NCBI GenBank assembly: GCA_046349255.1
Contig: JAXMCR010000003.1
Location: 62,001 to 126,000, forward strand
Reading direction: 5' to 3'
DNA length: 64,000 nt
Origin: DAIODI01 sp046349255
GTDB lineage: Bacteria; Pseudomonadota; Alphaproteobacteria; Rhizobiales; Aestuariivirgaceae
Shown here: positions 29,457-37,735 of the stretch, in pieces
Position numbering within the stretch: the stretch's first letter is position 1
How the letters are laid out: the number at the start of each line of letters is the position of its first letter
Program-made: the position numbers and the translations under genes
The notes under the pieces: model-generated
The model's input: only the letters and a program-made list of their open reading frames with translations
Told to the model about the DNA's origin: nothing
Database searches by the model: none

Positions 29457-29654
29457 TCACTGCTCGTCGTTAAGGTTTGCCGGCCGGTCGAGATCGCGGA
29501 AGGCGAGTTCGGAAAGGGAGGCGATCAACGCTCGCCAGGTCCGGACGCGCGACGTCGCCATTGCCACGCGGCAGTGTCGATCATCCATCCGTTCATTCAT
29601 CCGTTCGGGCTCCGGCGCGGTACTGCGGTCATGGATGGCGGCGCTCTCCATCAT
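29457..29654 (-). CDS. possible small protein, 65 aa
   Basis: Begins MMESAAIHDRST; the ATG overlaps the stop of the upstream membrane protein gene (ATGA), the main reason to list it. It is hydrophilic, rich in Arg and Asp, with no membrane segment; the middle reads VRTWRALIASLSELAFRDLD. The ribosome-binding site is weak (GGGGG). No family recognised, and it may be spurious. Confidence 0.35.
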   Translation of the reverse strand: MMESAAIHDRSTAPEPERMNERMDDRHCRVAMATSRVRTWRALIASLSELAFRDLDRPANLNDEQ

Positions 29655-29911
29655 GCGCCCCCGTAGGTATAGGCCACCGTGAGCGTGCCGGTGAGCAGGA
29701 AGGCCACGACCAGGCCGAGGGCCACCTTCTTCTCGTGCGGGTAGAGGTCGCGCAGGTTGATCGCCCAGATCAGAGAGATCACGGCGACGATCGCCATGGC
29801 GAAGCGCTGGGGCGGAAGGCTCGTCAAGGCGCTGTAGCAGGCACTGCCGACCCACCACCAGCCAAACCCCAAAAGTCCAAGAAAGAAGACCAGTCTAAAG
29901 GGCTGTGACAC
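29651..29911 (-). CDS. small three-span membrane protein, 86 aa
   Basis: GTG start at 29911 with CGGAG eight bases upstream. Hydrophobic segments lie at about 5-28 (FRLVFFLGLLGFGWWWVG), 37-54 and 62-84, with a conserved-looking LRDLYPHEKKVALG loop between the last two. No family recognised. Upstream is a 22-base dyad (29963-29984). It sits downstream of the radical SAM gene on the same strand, but 175 bases apart, so it may have its own promoter. Confidence 0.6.
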   Translation of the reverse strand: MSQPFRLVFFLGLLGFGWWWVGSACYSALTSLPPQRFAMAIVAVISLIWAINLRDLYPHEKKVALGLVVAFLLTGTLTVAYTYGGA

Positions 29912-29962
29912 GGGACACTCCGTCAGTGTGCACTACCCCCCTCTCGATCGCGAGTTATTGCG

Positions 29963-29984
29963 CTAAACTCTTGCCGAAGTTTAG
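29963..29984. promoter_or_regulatory. CTAAACT-8-AGTTTAG dyad
   Basis: A perfect 7-base inverted repeat with an 8-base spacer in an unusually A/T-rich stretch, 52-73 bases upstream of the GTG of the 86-aa membrane protein. The form suits an operator for a dimeric regulator. No T-run follows on either strand, so it is not a clear terminator. Confidence 0.4.
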
Positions 29985-30086
29985 GAACGGCTGATTGAAA
30001 TTTAAAGATATTGGATGCCGGTTCAGTTTTCAGGCGATTGGATTGCCGACAAGCTTTCTGACGGGTAAACGTTCGCTATCGGGCGG

Positions 30087-31943
30087 CTACTCGTCCACCG
30101 GATCGGCGTGTACTTCCTCCACTTGTGACTTGGCACGGTGGCTGACGATGGCGTTCACCCGCGCGCGCCGCTCGTCGTCGCGTTGCTTCTTCTCCACCGC
30201 ACCCGCGCCGCCGGTCGTGTTCGCGAACAGCTCCAGCGCGGCGAAATCCTCCGCCGTCGGAGGTGTCAGCGCCGTGTCGGTGTAGGCATAGCGGTTCGGG
30301 TCGTTGATCACGCGCCGGTAGATCCGGTAATTGCGCGCCATCAATCGACCGTAGACGAAGATTTTGCGCACAGTGTCGGCGGCGAGCTTCGGATAGAACA
30401 CGAGCGGGTTCTCGACCGACAGTCCGGGCCGGCGGTCCGTCCGGCTCCTGAGGCGCACGAAGCCGCCCTCGAGCGGGTGGACGTCCTCGGCCTCGTACAG
30501 CACGTGGAATTCGCTCCAGTAGAAGAACAGGCGCTTCATGTGCCGGGCGCTCGCTCCCTTGCGGGCCGCATGCCGGCGCAGAACCGTTTCGAAATGCTCC
30601 GGGGTGAAGTAGGTGGCCCAGGCCCCGCGGTTGGCTTCTTCCCATTCGGCGTCCGACATCTTCGGATGATGCGTGACGCGATTGTTGAGGTTGTACTTGT
30701 TGAGGTCGGGATCCATCCACACGCCCGCCTCGAGCATCTTCTTGTGGTCTTCGGAGCCGGGCAGGGGCGTGAGGTAGAAGAACTCGAGCACGTCGATCGG
30801 CAGTTCTTTCTTGATGATCTCGATGTCGCGAAGGATCGTCGCCTTGGTGTCGTGCGGGAAGCCGATGATGTAACCCGCGTACGTGAAGACCCCGTGCTCG
30901 CGCCATTTCTGCAGCATGAGCCGGTATTCGGTGATCTTGTTCTGCCGCTTCTTGGCGGCCATCAGGTTGTCCGGGTTGATGTTCTCGAGCCCGATGAACA
31001 CGCGCTTCACGCCCGCCTTCGCCGCCTTCTCGATGAAGTTCGGGATGCGGTGACACAGCGTATCGACCTGGATGATGTGGCGCGTATTGTAGCCGCGCCC
31101 CTTAAGTTCGATCAGCTTATCGAAGAACGCTTCCCAGTCCTTGTTGCGCGCGAAGTTGTCGTCGGTGATGAAGAACGACGAGATGCCTTGCGCGGCGTTC
31201 TCGATCACCACGCGCTCGAGGTCTTCGGGCGAGCGGATGCGGCTCTTGCGGCCCTGCACGTTGATGATCGTGCAGAACGAGCACTGGAACGGGCAGCCGC
31301 GGCCGACGTCGAAGCTCGCGTACGAGGTCTGGATCTTCTCGGTCGCCTCGCGCGGCAGGAACGGCGTCGGTTCGCCCTCGAGGTTCGGCAGCGCGTCGAT
31401 GAAGTTGTAGACCGGCTCGAGCTTGCCGGCCCACGCATCGCGGATCACTTGGTCGAGGCGGCCTTCCTCGGCTTCACCTGCGAACAGCGAGATGCCGAGC
31501 GCCTTCGCCTCGGCGATTTCCGGCGGAAGCGTCGGCAGCATGGCGAGGCAGCCCGACACGTGGAAGCCCCCGATCGCGGTCTGCACGCCGGCGCTGACGA
31601 ATTCGCGGGCGATGTCGACGGCGCGGGGGAACTGGTTCGACTGCACGCCGACCAGGCACACGAGGCCGTTGCCGCCGTCATCCCTGATCATGCGCGACAG
31701 CCGGTCGGCGCGCACCCGCGTATTCGTTTCGTCGATGGCCGTCAGCTTGATCTCGACGCCCTCGCCGAGAACCTGGCGACGGTTGGCGTCAGAGGCGAGG
31801 CCATAGACGGCGGCGAGCGTGTTGGAGGGCACGAAGGACCGGCGCCAGCGCAACACGTAGCCGTCGTTGTCGTAATGCGACGGCTTGATCATGATCAGAT
31901 GAAAGACGCGCGGTGCGGCCACGATCCCCACTCCATTCCCCAA
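30087..31943 (-). CDS. B12-binding domain radical SAM protein, function unknown
   Basis: 618 residues. The N-terminal 170 residues resemble a cobalamin-binding Rossmann domain, with VCLVGVQSNQFPRAVDIAREF and AIGGFHVSG. The radical SAM core starts at the CxxxCxxC motif CPFQCSFC (Cys217, 221, 224), followed by GRKSRIRSPEDLERVV, FFITDDNFARN and RVFIGLENINPDNL. The last 150 residues are specific to this group, ending in a charged tail. Such class B enzymes often methylate unactivated carbons or rearrange; HpnP of hopanoid synthesis is one, but this protein does not look like HpnP. No biosynthetic partner gene is adjacent. It needs Fe-S clusters and B12, fitting other genes in the window. Confidence 0.8.
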   Translation of the reverse strand: MGNGVGIVAAPRVFHLIMIKPSHYDNDGYVLRWRRSFVPSNTLAAVYGLASDANRRQVLGEGVEIKLTAIDETNTRVRADRLSRMIRDDGGNGLVCLVGVQSNQFPRAVDIAREFVSAGVQTAIGGFHVSGCLAMLPTLPPEIAEAKALGISLFAGEAEEGRLDQVIRDAWAGKLEPVYNFIDALPNLEGEPTPFLPREATEKIQTSYASFDVGRGCPFQCSFCTIINVQGRKSRIRSPEDLERVVIENAAQGISSFFITDDNFARNKDWEAFFDKLIELKGRGYNTRHIIQVDTLCHRIPNFIEKAAKAGVKRVFIGLENINPDNLMAAKKRQNKITEYRLMLQKWREHGVFTYAGYIIGFPHDTKATILRDIEIIKKELPIDVLEFFYLTPLPGSEDHKKMLEAGVWMDPDLNKYNLNNRVTHHPKMSDAEWEEANRGAWATYFTPEHFETVLRRHAARKGASARHMKRLFFYWSEFHVLYEAEDVHPLEGGFVRLRSRTDRRPGLSVENPLVFYPKLAADTVRKIFVYGRLMARNYRIYRRVINDPNRYAYTDTALTPPTAEDFAALELFANTTGGAGAVEKKQRDDERRARVNAIVSHRAKSQVEEVHADPVDE

Positions 31944-32015
31944 CGGGAGAGTCTAGACGATCGCGAGCGCCAGAGAAAGCCTATTGCGCGCCGCCTGCGT
32001 CGATCCGTACACGCA

Positions 32016-32612
32016 TCACGCGCGCGTGAGCACTTCCTTTTCGGCGAGCGGCTTCGGCCTCTTCAGCCGCTCGAGGAAGGTCGGCACCACGTCCTCGGCG
32101 CGATCGACGACGGCATGCCGCACGTCGAGCCCGTGCCGGATGAACTGTTCGGTCCGCATGTGGTCTAGGAGCAGGAACAGCGGCTCCCAGTAATTCTCGA
32201 CGTTGCAGATGATGATCGGCTTCGAGTGCTGCGCGAGCTGCGCCCAGGTGGAGATCTCAACCAGTTCCTCCAGCGTGCCGATGCCTCCAGGCAACGCGAC
32301 GAAGCCGTCGGAATGCTCGAACATGCTCATTTTCCGCTCGTGCATGTTCTGGGTGACGATCACCTCGTTGACGTTTGTCAGCATCTGCTCGCGCTGCACG
32401 AGGAACTGCGGAATGATGCCGGTCACGCGGCCGCCGGCGGCGATGGTGGCGCGCGCTGTCTCTCCCATCAGGCCGAGGCTGCCGCCGCCGTAGACGAGGC
32501 CGATGTTGTTCTCGGCGAGCGCCGTGCCGACCGTCCGGGCCGCTTCCATGTACGCGGGATTGCGGCCCGGGCCAGAGCCGCAATACACGCAAAGGTTGAT
32601 TTTGGATGTCAT
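32016..32612 (-). CDS. LOG-family (TIGR00730) nucleotide phosphoribohydrolase
   Basis: 198 residues. LYGGGS-type start (LVYGGGSLGLMG, 39-50), MHERK (90-94) and LPGGIGTLEE (107-116) are the diagnostic motifs of the lysine-decarboxylase-like LOG family, which releases ribose phosphate from cytokinin nucleotides or from AMP-like substrates. The ATG at 32612 gives the family N-terminus TSKINLCVYCGSG. The cytokinin-activating role is well known in plants and some bacteria; the physiological substrate here is not fixed by sequence. Divergent from the LysM protein gene. Confidence 0.88.
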   Translation of the reverse strand: MTSKINLCVYCGSGPGRNPAYMEAARTVGTALAENNIGLVYGGGSLGLMGETARATIAAGGRVTGIIPQFLVQREQMLTNVNEVIVTQNMHERKMSMFEHSDGFVALPGGIGTLEELVEISTWAQLAQHSKPIIICNVENYWEPLFLLLDHMRTEQFIRHGLDVRHAVVDRAEDVVPTFLERLKRPKPLAEKEVLTRA

Positions 32613-32804
32613 GAATGCCTTTGTTCTTCTCTCAGACGGTTCATCCGGCACGGCCAGCGACCGGGCGGAGAAGCTTGTCTGGATTGGGGAATCATCAATC
32701 GAAAGTGCGGCATCGGGGTTTCATTCTGTGGTACATGGGGCCAAATGAACCAAGTGTGAAGGGCTCGCGCGCCGAATCGGCCGACGCCCCGGGATCGTGA
32801 CGGA

Positions 32805-34190
32805 ATGCCAAAGAACCCCCTTGCCATCATCGTGGGTGCCGCCGCCGCCGGAGCCGTGGCGGTGGGTGCCGTCACGTACAACCAGTGGGGCCGGTGGAAC
32901 GCACCGGTCGAGGAGGCCGCGAAAACCGAGGCGCCGAAGGCGGCCTCGACGGCGGACACCCCGCCGGCAACTCCTCCCTCGACCACTGCAAACGACCAGA
33001 AAACCGCCGCCGTCGAGCCACAGGCCACGGCGCCTGCCATCGCACCGGCGCCTCAACCCGCGCCGCCAGCACTTGCAACGCCGGAACCGCCTTCCTTCGA
33101 TATCGTGCGCGTGGAACCGGACGGCTCCGCCCTCGTCGCCGGCCGTGCCGCTCCCGGTGCGGACGTCGTGATTCTCGTCGACGGCAAGAACCAGGGTACG
33201 GCGAAGGCCAGCGAGCGCGGCGAATGGGTTTGGACGTCGCCGATCCCGCTCGCGCCCGGAAACTACCAGGTGACGCTCGAGGCAAGCCTTCCGTCGGATA
33301 CGCAGAAGAAGACTTCCGAACAGGCCGTCGCCGTCGTCGTGCCGGAGCGCGACAAGGGGACGCCGCTCGTCGTCCTGAGTGCGCCGGACCAGCCGTCCAA
33401 GGTCATCCAGAAACCGGAGGCGACCGCCGCCGCGCAGCCGCAGCAGCAGACGGCGGCAGCCGAGCCGGCGACGACCACGCCCCCCGCCGCCGTTCCCGCC
33501 GCACCGCCACCCGCAACTCAACCGGCCCAAAAACCCGCCGAAGCGCCGGCGAAGGCATTGCCGGGGCCGGTGACGCTCGAGACGGTCGACTACAACGACT
33601 CGGGCGACATCATCTTCGCGGGCAAGGGCAACCCCGGCGCGACGGTGAGGCTCTACGTCGACAACCAGTTCACGGGCGATGCTGCGGTCGCCGCCGACGG
33701 CACCTGGACCTGGTCCGGCCAAGGCGCGATCAAGCCCGGCCAGCACGCGTTGCGGGCCGACGAGATCGGCAAGGACGCCAAGGTCGCGAGCCGCGTCGAA
33801 CTTCCCTTCGTGCGCGCCGAACCGAAGCAGGTGGCCGCCGCCAAGGCCGAGGAGCCGGCCCAGCCACAGGCCGCGCCGTCGAGCGGAACGCAGGTCGCCA
33901 CGGCGCCTTCGGCGGCGCCTGCCGAACCCGCAGCCGCGACGCCAGGCCGCATCGTCATCCAGCCCGGCAACAACCTTTGGAACATTTCGCGCGTTCTCTA
34001 CGGCAAGGGCACGCAGTACACCGTGATTTACGAGGCCAACAAGGACCTGATCCGCAATCCTTCGATGATCTATCCGGGCCAGGTGTTCACAACCCCCGGC
34101 ACGAGCGCCCCCTCGGTCATCGATCCGAAGTGGCGCAAGCCCCTGTCGGAAGTGATGGGGCAGCAGCCCGCGGGACAGGCGCAGAACTGA
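32805..34190 (+). CDS. LysM-domain protein with Ig-like repeats and Ala/Pro-rich linkers
   Basis: 461 residues. An N-terminal hydrophobic segment (about 5-24) acts as signal or anchor. A long Ala/Pro/Thr linker follows, then a first Ig-like (bacterial Ig/FN-type) module, FDIVRVEPDGSALVAGRAAPG, and a second, ETVDYNDSGDIIFAGKGNPG. After another linker comes a LysM domain near the end, IQPGNNLWNISRVLYGKG with IYPGQVF. LysM binds peptidoglycan, so the protein probably spans the periplasm and touches the wall. Similar multi-linker proteins are common in Hyphomicrobiales; role unknown. It precedes the ABC exporter by 31 bases. Confidence 0.8.
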   Translation: MPKNPLAIIVGAAAAGAVAVGAVTYNQWGRWNAPVEEAAKTEAPKAASTADTPPATPPSTTANDQKTAAVEPQATAPAIAPAPQPAPPALATPEPPSFDIVRVEPDGSALVAGRAAPGADVVILVDGKNQGTAKASERGEWVWTSPIPLAPGNYQVTLEASLPSDTQKKTSEQAVAVVVPERDKGTPLVVLSAPDQPSKVIQKPEATAAAQPQQQTAAAEPATTTPPAAVPAAPPPATQPAQKPAEAPAKALPGPVTLETVDYNDSGDIIFAGKGNPGATVRLYVDNQFTGDAAVAADGTWTWSGQGAIKPGQHALRADEIGKDAKVASRVELPFVRAEPKQVAAAKAEEPAQPQAAPSSGTQVATAPSAAPAEPAAATPGRIVIQPGNNLWNISRVLYGKGTQYTVIYEANKDLIRNPSMIYPGQVFTTPGTSAPSVIDPKWRKPLSEVMGQQPAGQAQN

Positions 34191-34221
34191 AAGCCGGGTT
34201 GATCCGGCACGTGGAGTAGCA

Positions 34222-36123
34222 ATGACTGACATGACGATCAGCGTGACCGCTCGTCCATTGCCGAACGAGCGAGGCGACGGTCATCTCGCTGTGCTGCGGC
34301 GTCTTCTGCCGTACCTTTGGCCGAAGGGCCGCCCCGACCTGCGGTGGCGCGTAGCGGTGGCGATGGTGGCGCTGTTCGCGTCCAAGATCGTCACCGTCTG
34401 GGCCCCGTTCGCCTACAAGCACGCGGTCGACGCGCTCACTGCCACCGGCAGCGCCGCTGCCGTTGCTGTCGCGGTACCTGTGGCACTCATCGTCGCCTAC
34501 GCGGTGGGCCGCGTGATGATGGTGGTGCTCGCCCAGATCCGCGACGCGCTGTTCGCCCGCGTCGGCCAGAACGCCGTGCGCGAGCTCTCCGTCCAGACGT
34601 TCAAGCACCTGCACGCGCTGGCGCTGCGCTTCCACCTCGAGCGGCGCACCGGCGGCCTCGCCCGCGTCATCTCGCGCGGCACCAACGGCATCGACACGCT
34701 GCTGCGCTATTCGCTGTTCAATACGTTCCCGACACTGCTCGAGCTGCTGCTCGTCTGCGGCATCCTTGCGTGGAACTTCGGCTGGCTCTATGCGCTCGTC
34801 ACGTTCGTCACGGTCATCGTCTACATCGTCTTCACGTATACGGCGACCGAATGGCGTATCGGCATCCGCCGCTCGATGAACGACGCCGACACCGACGCCA
34901 ACACCAAGGCCGTCGACAGCCTCCTCAACTTCGAGACAGTGAAGTACTTCAACAACGAGGAGCACGAGGCGCGCCGCTTCGACCGCGCGATGGCGAAGTA
35001 CGAGAAGGCCGCGGTGAAGACCTGGATCTCGCTCGCCGTGCTCAACTCCGGGCAAGCAATCCTCTTCACGATCGGCCTCGGCATCGTGATGCTGATGTCC
35101 GCCTACGACATCGTGGCGGGCCACCAGACGGTGGGCGACTTCGTGATGGTCAACGCGTTGATGATCCAGCTCTATCTGCCGCTCAACTTCATGGGCTCCG
35201 TCTATCGCGACATCCGGCAGGGCCTCATCGACGTCGAGGAGATGTTCAAGGTGCTCTCCGTGAACACCGAGATCGCCGACAAGCCCGGCGCAACGCCGCT
35301 CGCGGTGACGGCCGGCGAGGTGACGTTCGACGACGTCTCGTTCCACTACGACCGCGAGCGGCCGATCCTGCGCCACGTCTCGTTCACGGTGCCACCGGGC
35401 AAGACGGTCGCGATCGTCGGACCCTCGGGCGCCGGCAAGTCCACCATCTCACGGCTGCTCTACCGGTTCTACGAAGTCACCGGCGGCAAGGTGCTGATCG
35501 ACGGCCAGAACATCGCCGACGTGACGCAGAGATCGCTGCGCAGCGCCATCGGCATGGTTCCGCAGGACACCGTGCTGTTCAACGACACGATCCGCTACAA
35601 CATCGAGTACGGCCGCCCCGGCGCAAGCCAGGCGGAGATCGAGGCGGCTGCAAAGCTCGCGCGTATCCACGAGTTCGTCATGGGCCTGCCGAAGGGGTAC
35701 GACACCATCGTCGGCGAACGCGGGCTGAAGCTGTCGGGCGGCGAGAAGCAGCGCGTGTCGATCGCGCGCACGATCCTCAAGGGGCCGCCGATCCTCGTTC
35801 TCGACGAGGCGACGTCGGCGCTCGACACGATGACGGAACAGGAAATCCAGGCGGCGCTGCGCCAGGTCTCCAAGGACAGGACGACGCTGGTCATTGCGCA
35901 CCGGCTGTCGACCATCGTCGATGCCGACGAGATCATCGTGCTGGAACACGGCCGCATCGTCGAGCGCGGCAGTCACAAGGCGCTGCTCGACAAGCGGGGC
36001 GTCTACTCCCGCATGTGGAACCGCCAGCGCGAGGCGGACGAAGCCCGCCGCAAGCTCGCCGAGGCTGCCGACGAGCGCGGGCCCACGGCCGAACAGCGCG
36101 CCCGCGAACTCACCGGACGCTGA
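34222..36123 (+). CDS. Atm1/ABCB7-type ABC exporter
   Basis: 633 residues: six-helix membrane domain (about 40-330), then a nucleotide-binding domain with GPSGAGKST (400-408), LSGGEKQR and ILVLDEATSALD. Family-typical segments are RGTNGIDTLLRY, FNTFPTLLELLLV and FETVKYFNNEEHE, the last diagnostic for the Atm1/HMT1 group. Bacterial homologues export glutathione conjugates or metal-glutathione complexes and are related to the mitochondrial exporter needed for cytosolic Fe-S assembly. It acts in the inner membrane as a homodimer. psd follows after 8 bases, so transcription is probably shared. Confidence 0.9.
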   Translation: MTDMTISVTARPLPNERGDGHLAVLRRLLPYLWPKGRPDLRWRVAVAMVALFASKIVTVWAPFAYKHAVDALTATGSAAAVAVAVPVALIVAYAVGRVMMVVLAQIRDALFARVGQNAVRELSVQTFKHLHALALRFHLERRTGGLARVISRGTNGIDTLLRYSLFNTFPTLLELLLVCGILAWNFGWLYALVTFVTVIVYIVFTYTATEWRIGIRRSMNDADTDANTKAVDSLLNFETVKYFNNEEHEARRFDRAMAKYEKAAVKTWISLAVLNSGQAILFTIGLGIVMLMSAYDIVAGHQTVGDFVMVNALMIQLYLPLNFMGSVYRDIRQGLIDVEEMFKVLSVNTEIADKPGATPLAVTAGEVTFDDVSFHYDRERPILRHVSFTVPPGKTVAIVGPSGAGKSTISRLLYRFYEVTGGKVLIDGQNIADVTQRSLRSAIGMVPQDTVLFNDTIRYNIEYGRPGASQAEIEAAAKLARIHEFVMGLPKGYDTIVGERGLKLSGGEKQRVSIARTILKGPPILVLDEATSALDTMTEQEIQAALRQVSKDRTTLVIAHRLSTIVDADEIIVLEHGRIVERGSHKALLDKRGVYSRMWNRQREADEARRKLAEAADERGPTAEQRARELTGR

Positions 36124-36131
36124 CCCCGCCC

Positions 36132-36830
36132 ATGCTGCACTCGATCACTTCGGTCCTGGTGCCGATCCACCGCGAAGGCTGGCGCTTCGCCGCCATCTTC
36201 GCGCTCGTCACGCTGCTGGCCTTCTGGTTCCTGCCGGACGTCTTCGGCTGGCTCGGCGTGATCGCCACGCTCTGGTGCCTCTACTTCTTCCGCGATCCCG
36301 AGCGCGTGACGCCCTTGGGCGCAGGGTTCGTGATCTCGCCTGCCGACGGGGTGATCTCGCAGATCGTCCAGGTGGTGCCTCCGCCGGAACTCGACCTGCC
36401 GCGGGTCGCCGTCACCCGCATCTCGGTGTTCATGAACGTGTTCGACGTGCACGTGAACCGTGCCCCGATGGCGGGGCGCATCCGCGCGATCACCTACGTG
36501 CCGGGAAAGTTCGTCAACGCCGAACTCGACAAGGCGAGCCTCGACAACGAACGGCAGGCGTTCACCATCGAAACGTCCGCACACGGGCCGATCGGCGTCG
36601 TGCAGATCGCCGGCCTCGTCGCGCGGCGCATCGTCCGCTTCGTGGAAATCGGCCAGGACGTCGCCGCGGGCGAGCGCATCGGTCTGATCCGGTTCGGATC
36701 GCGGGTGGACGTCTACCTCCCTCCGGGGCACAATGCGCTCGTCATCGAAGGGCAGCGCTCGGTTGCGGGCGAGACGGTTTTCGCCGAGCTTGAGGCGAAC
36801 GGACCCGCCCGCTCCGGCCGCCGCGGCTGA
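36132..36830 (+). CDS. psd: phosphatidylserine decarboxylase proenzyme
   Basis: 232 residues, the short alphaproteobacterial form. Two N-terminal hydrophobic stretches (17-48) are followed by FFRDPERVTP, ISPADGVISQI, ISVFMNVFDVHVNRAP and the cleavage site RFGSRVDVYLPPG. Ser190 should become the pyruvoyl group after self-cleavage. It makes phosphatidylethanolamine from phosphatidylserine in the inner membrane. It stands between the ABC exporter and pssA, whose product makes its substrate. Confidence 0.95.
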   Translation: MLHSITSVLVPIHREGWRFAAIFALVTLLAFWFLPDVFGWLGVIATLWCLYFFRDPERVTPLGAGFVISPADGVISQIVQVVPPPELDLPRVAVTRISVFMNVFDVHVNRAPMAGRIRAITYVPGKFVNAELDKASLDNERQAFTIETSAHGPIGVVQIAGLVARRIVRFVEIGQDVAAGERIGLIRFGSRVDVYLPPGHNALVIEGQRSVAGETVFAELEANGPARSGRRG

Positions 36831-36844
36831 AGGAGCATCGCACG

Positions 36845-37735
36845 ATGGACGGCGACAACCGGCAGGACGGTGAACGCAAGGACCGCAGGTGGGAGCGCGC
36901 GGACCGGTTCCTGCGGGAATCACGCGAACAGCGGCTGCAGCGGTTCAAGGCGATCCCGATCCGGTTCCTGTTGCCGAACATCATCACGCTGCTCGCGCTC
37001 TGCTCCGGCATAACGGCGATCCGGCTCGGCGTCGACGGGCGCTTCGAACTTGCGGTCGGCGCGGTGATCGTTGCGGTGGTGCTCGACGCCATCGACGGGC
37101 GCGTGGCGCGGCTTCTCAAGGGCCAGTCGCGGTTCGGCGCGGAACTCGACTCGCTCGCCGACTTCGTGAACTTCGGCGTGACGCCGGCGCTGCTCCTGCA
37201 CATCTGGTCGCTGCACGTCCTGAAGAACCTCGGCTGGATCGTGTGCCTGTGCCTTGCGATCTGTTGCGCGCTGCGGCTCGCGCGCTTCAACGTAATGGCG
37301 ACGGATCCCGACCGCCCGGCCTGGATGAGCTCCTACTTTACCGGCATTCCCGCACCTGCCGGCGCGGGGCTCGCGATGGCGCCGATGTATGTCGGCTTCC
37401 TCGGGTTCGACCTCACCGGCAAGCCCGCCGCCTTCGCCATAGCCCTGTGGGTTGCATTCGTGGCGGTCGGCATGGTGAGCCGCATGCCGACCTTCTCCGG
37501 CAAGACGCTTGGCCAGCGGGTTCAGCGCGAGATGGTGCTGCCAATCATCGCGGCCGTGGTGATCGCGATCGTGCTGCTGATCGGGTTCACCTGGGAGATG
37601 CTCACCGTCTTCGCGCTCGCCTACGTGGCGATGCTGCCGTTCGGCGTGCGCAGCTACAATCGCCAGAAGGCCGCCTGGAAGGCGCGAAAGGCGGAAGGGG
37701 CGAGCCCGAAGCCGTCCGGCGCGCCCGCCGCCTAG
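36845..37735 (+). CDS. pssA: CDP-diacylglycerol--serine O-phosphatidyltransferase
   Basis: 296 residues. The CDP-alcohol phosphotransferase signature is present: Asp84-Gly85-x2-Ala88-Arg89, then Gly98, Asp102 and Asp106 in DGRVARLLKGQSRFGAELD. About eight membrane segments. It makes phosphatidylserine from CDP-diacylglycerol and serine. The start is 14 bases after psd and the two form the usual psd-pssA operon of this group. The C-terminal tail is charged and Pro/Ala-rich. Its TAG overlaps the stop of the convergent gene in a CTAG palindrome. Confidence 0.95.
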   Translation: MDGDNRQDGERKDRRWERADRFLRESREQRLQRFKAIPIRFLLPNIITLLALCSGITAIRLGVDGRFELAVGAVIVAVVLDAIDGRVARLLKGQSRFGAELDSLADFVNFGVTPALLLHIWSLHVLKNLGWIVCLCLAICCALRLARFNVMATDPDRPAWMSSYFTGIPAPAGAGLAMAPMYVGFLGFDLTGKPAAFAIALWVAFVAVGMVSRMPTFSGKTLGQRVQREMVLPIIAAVVIAIVLLIGFTWEMLTVFALAYVAMLPFGVRSYNRQKAAWKARKAEGASPKPSGAPAA

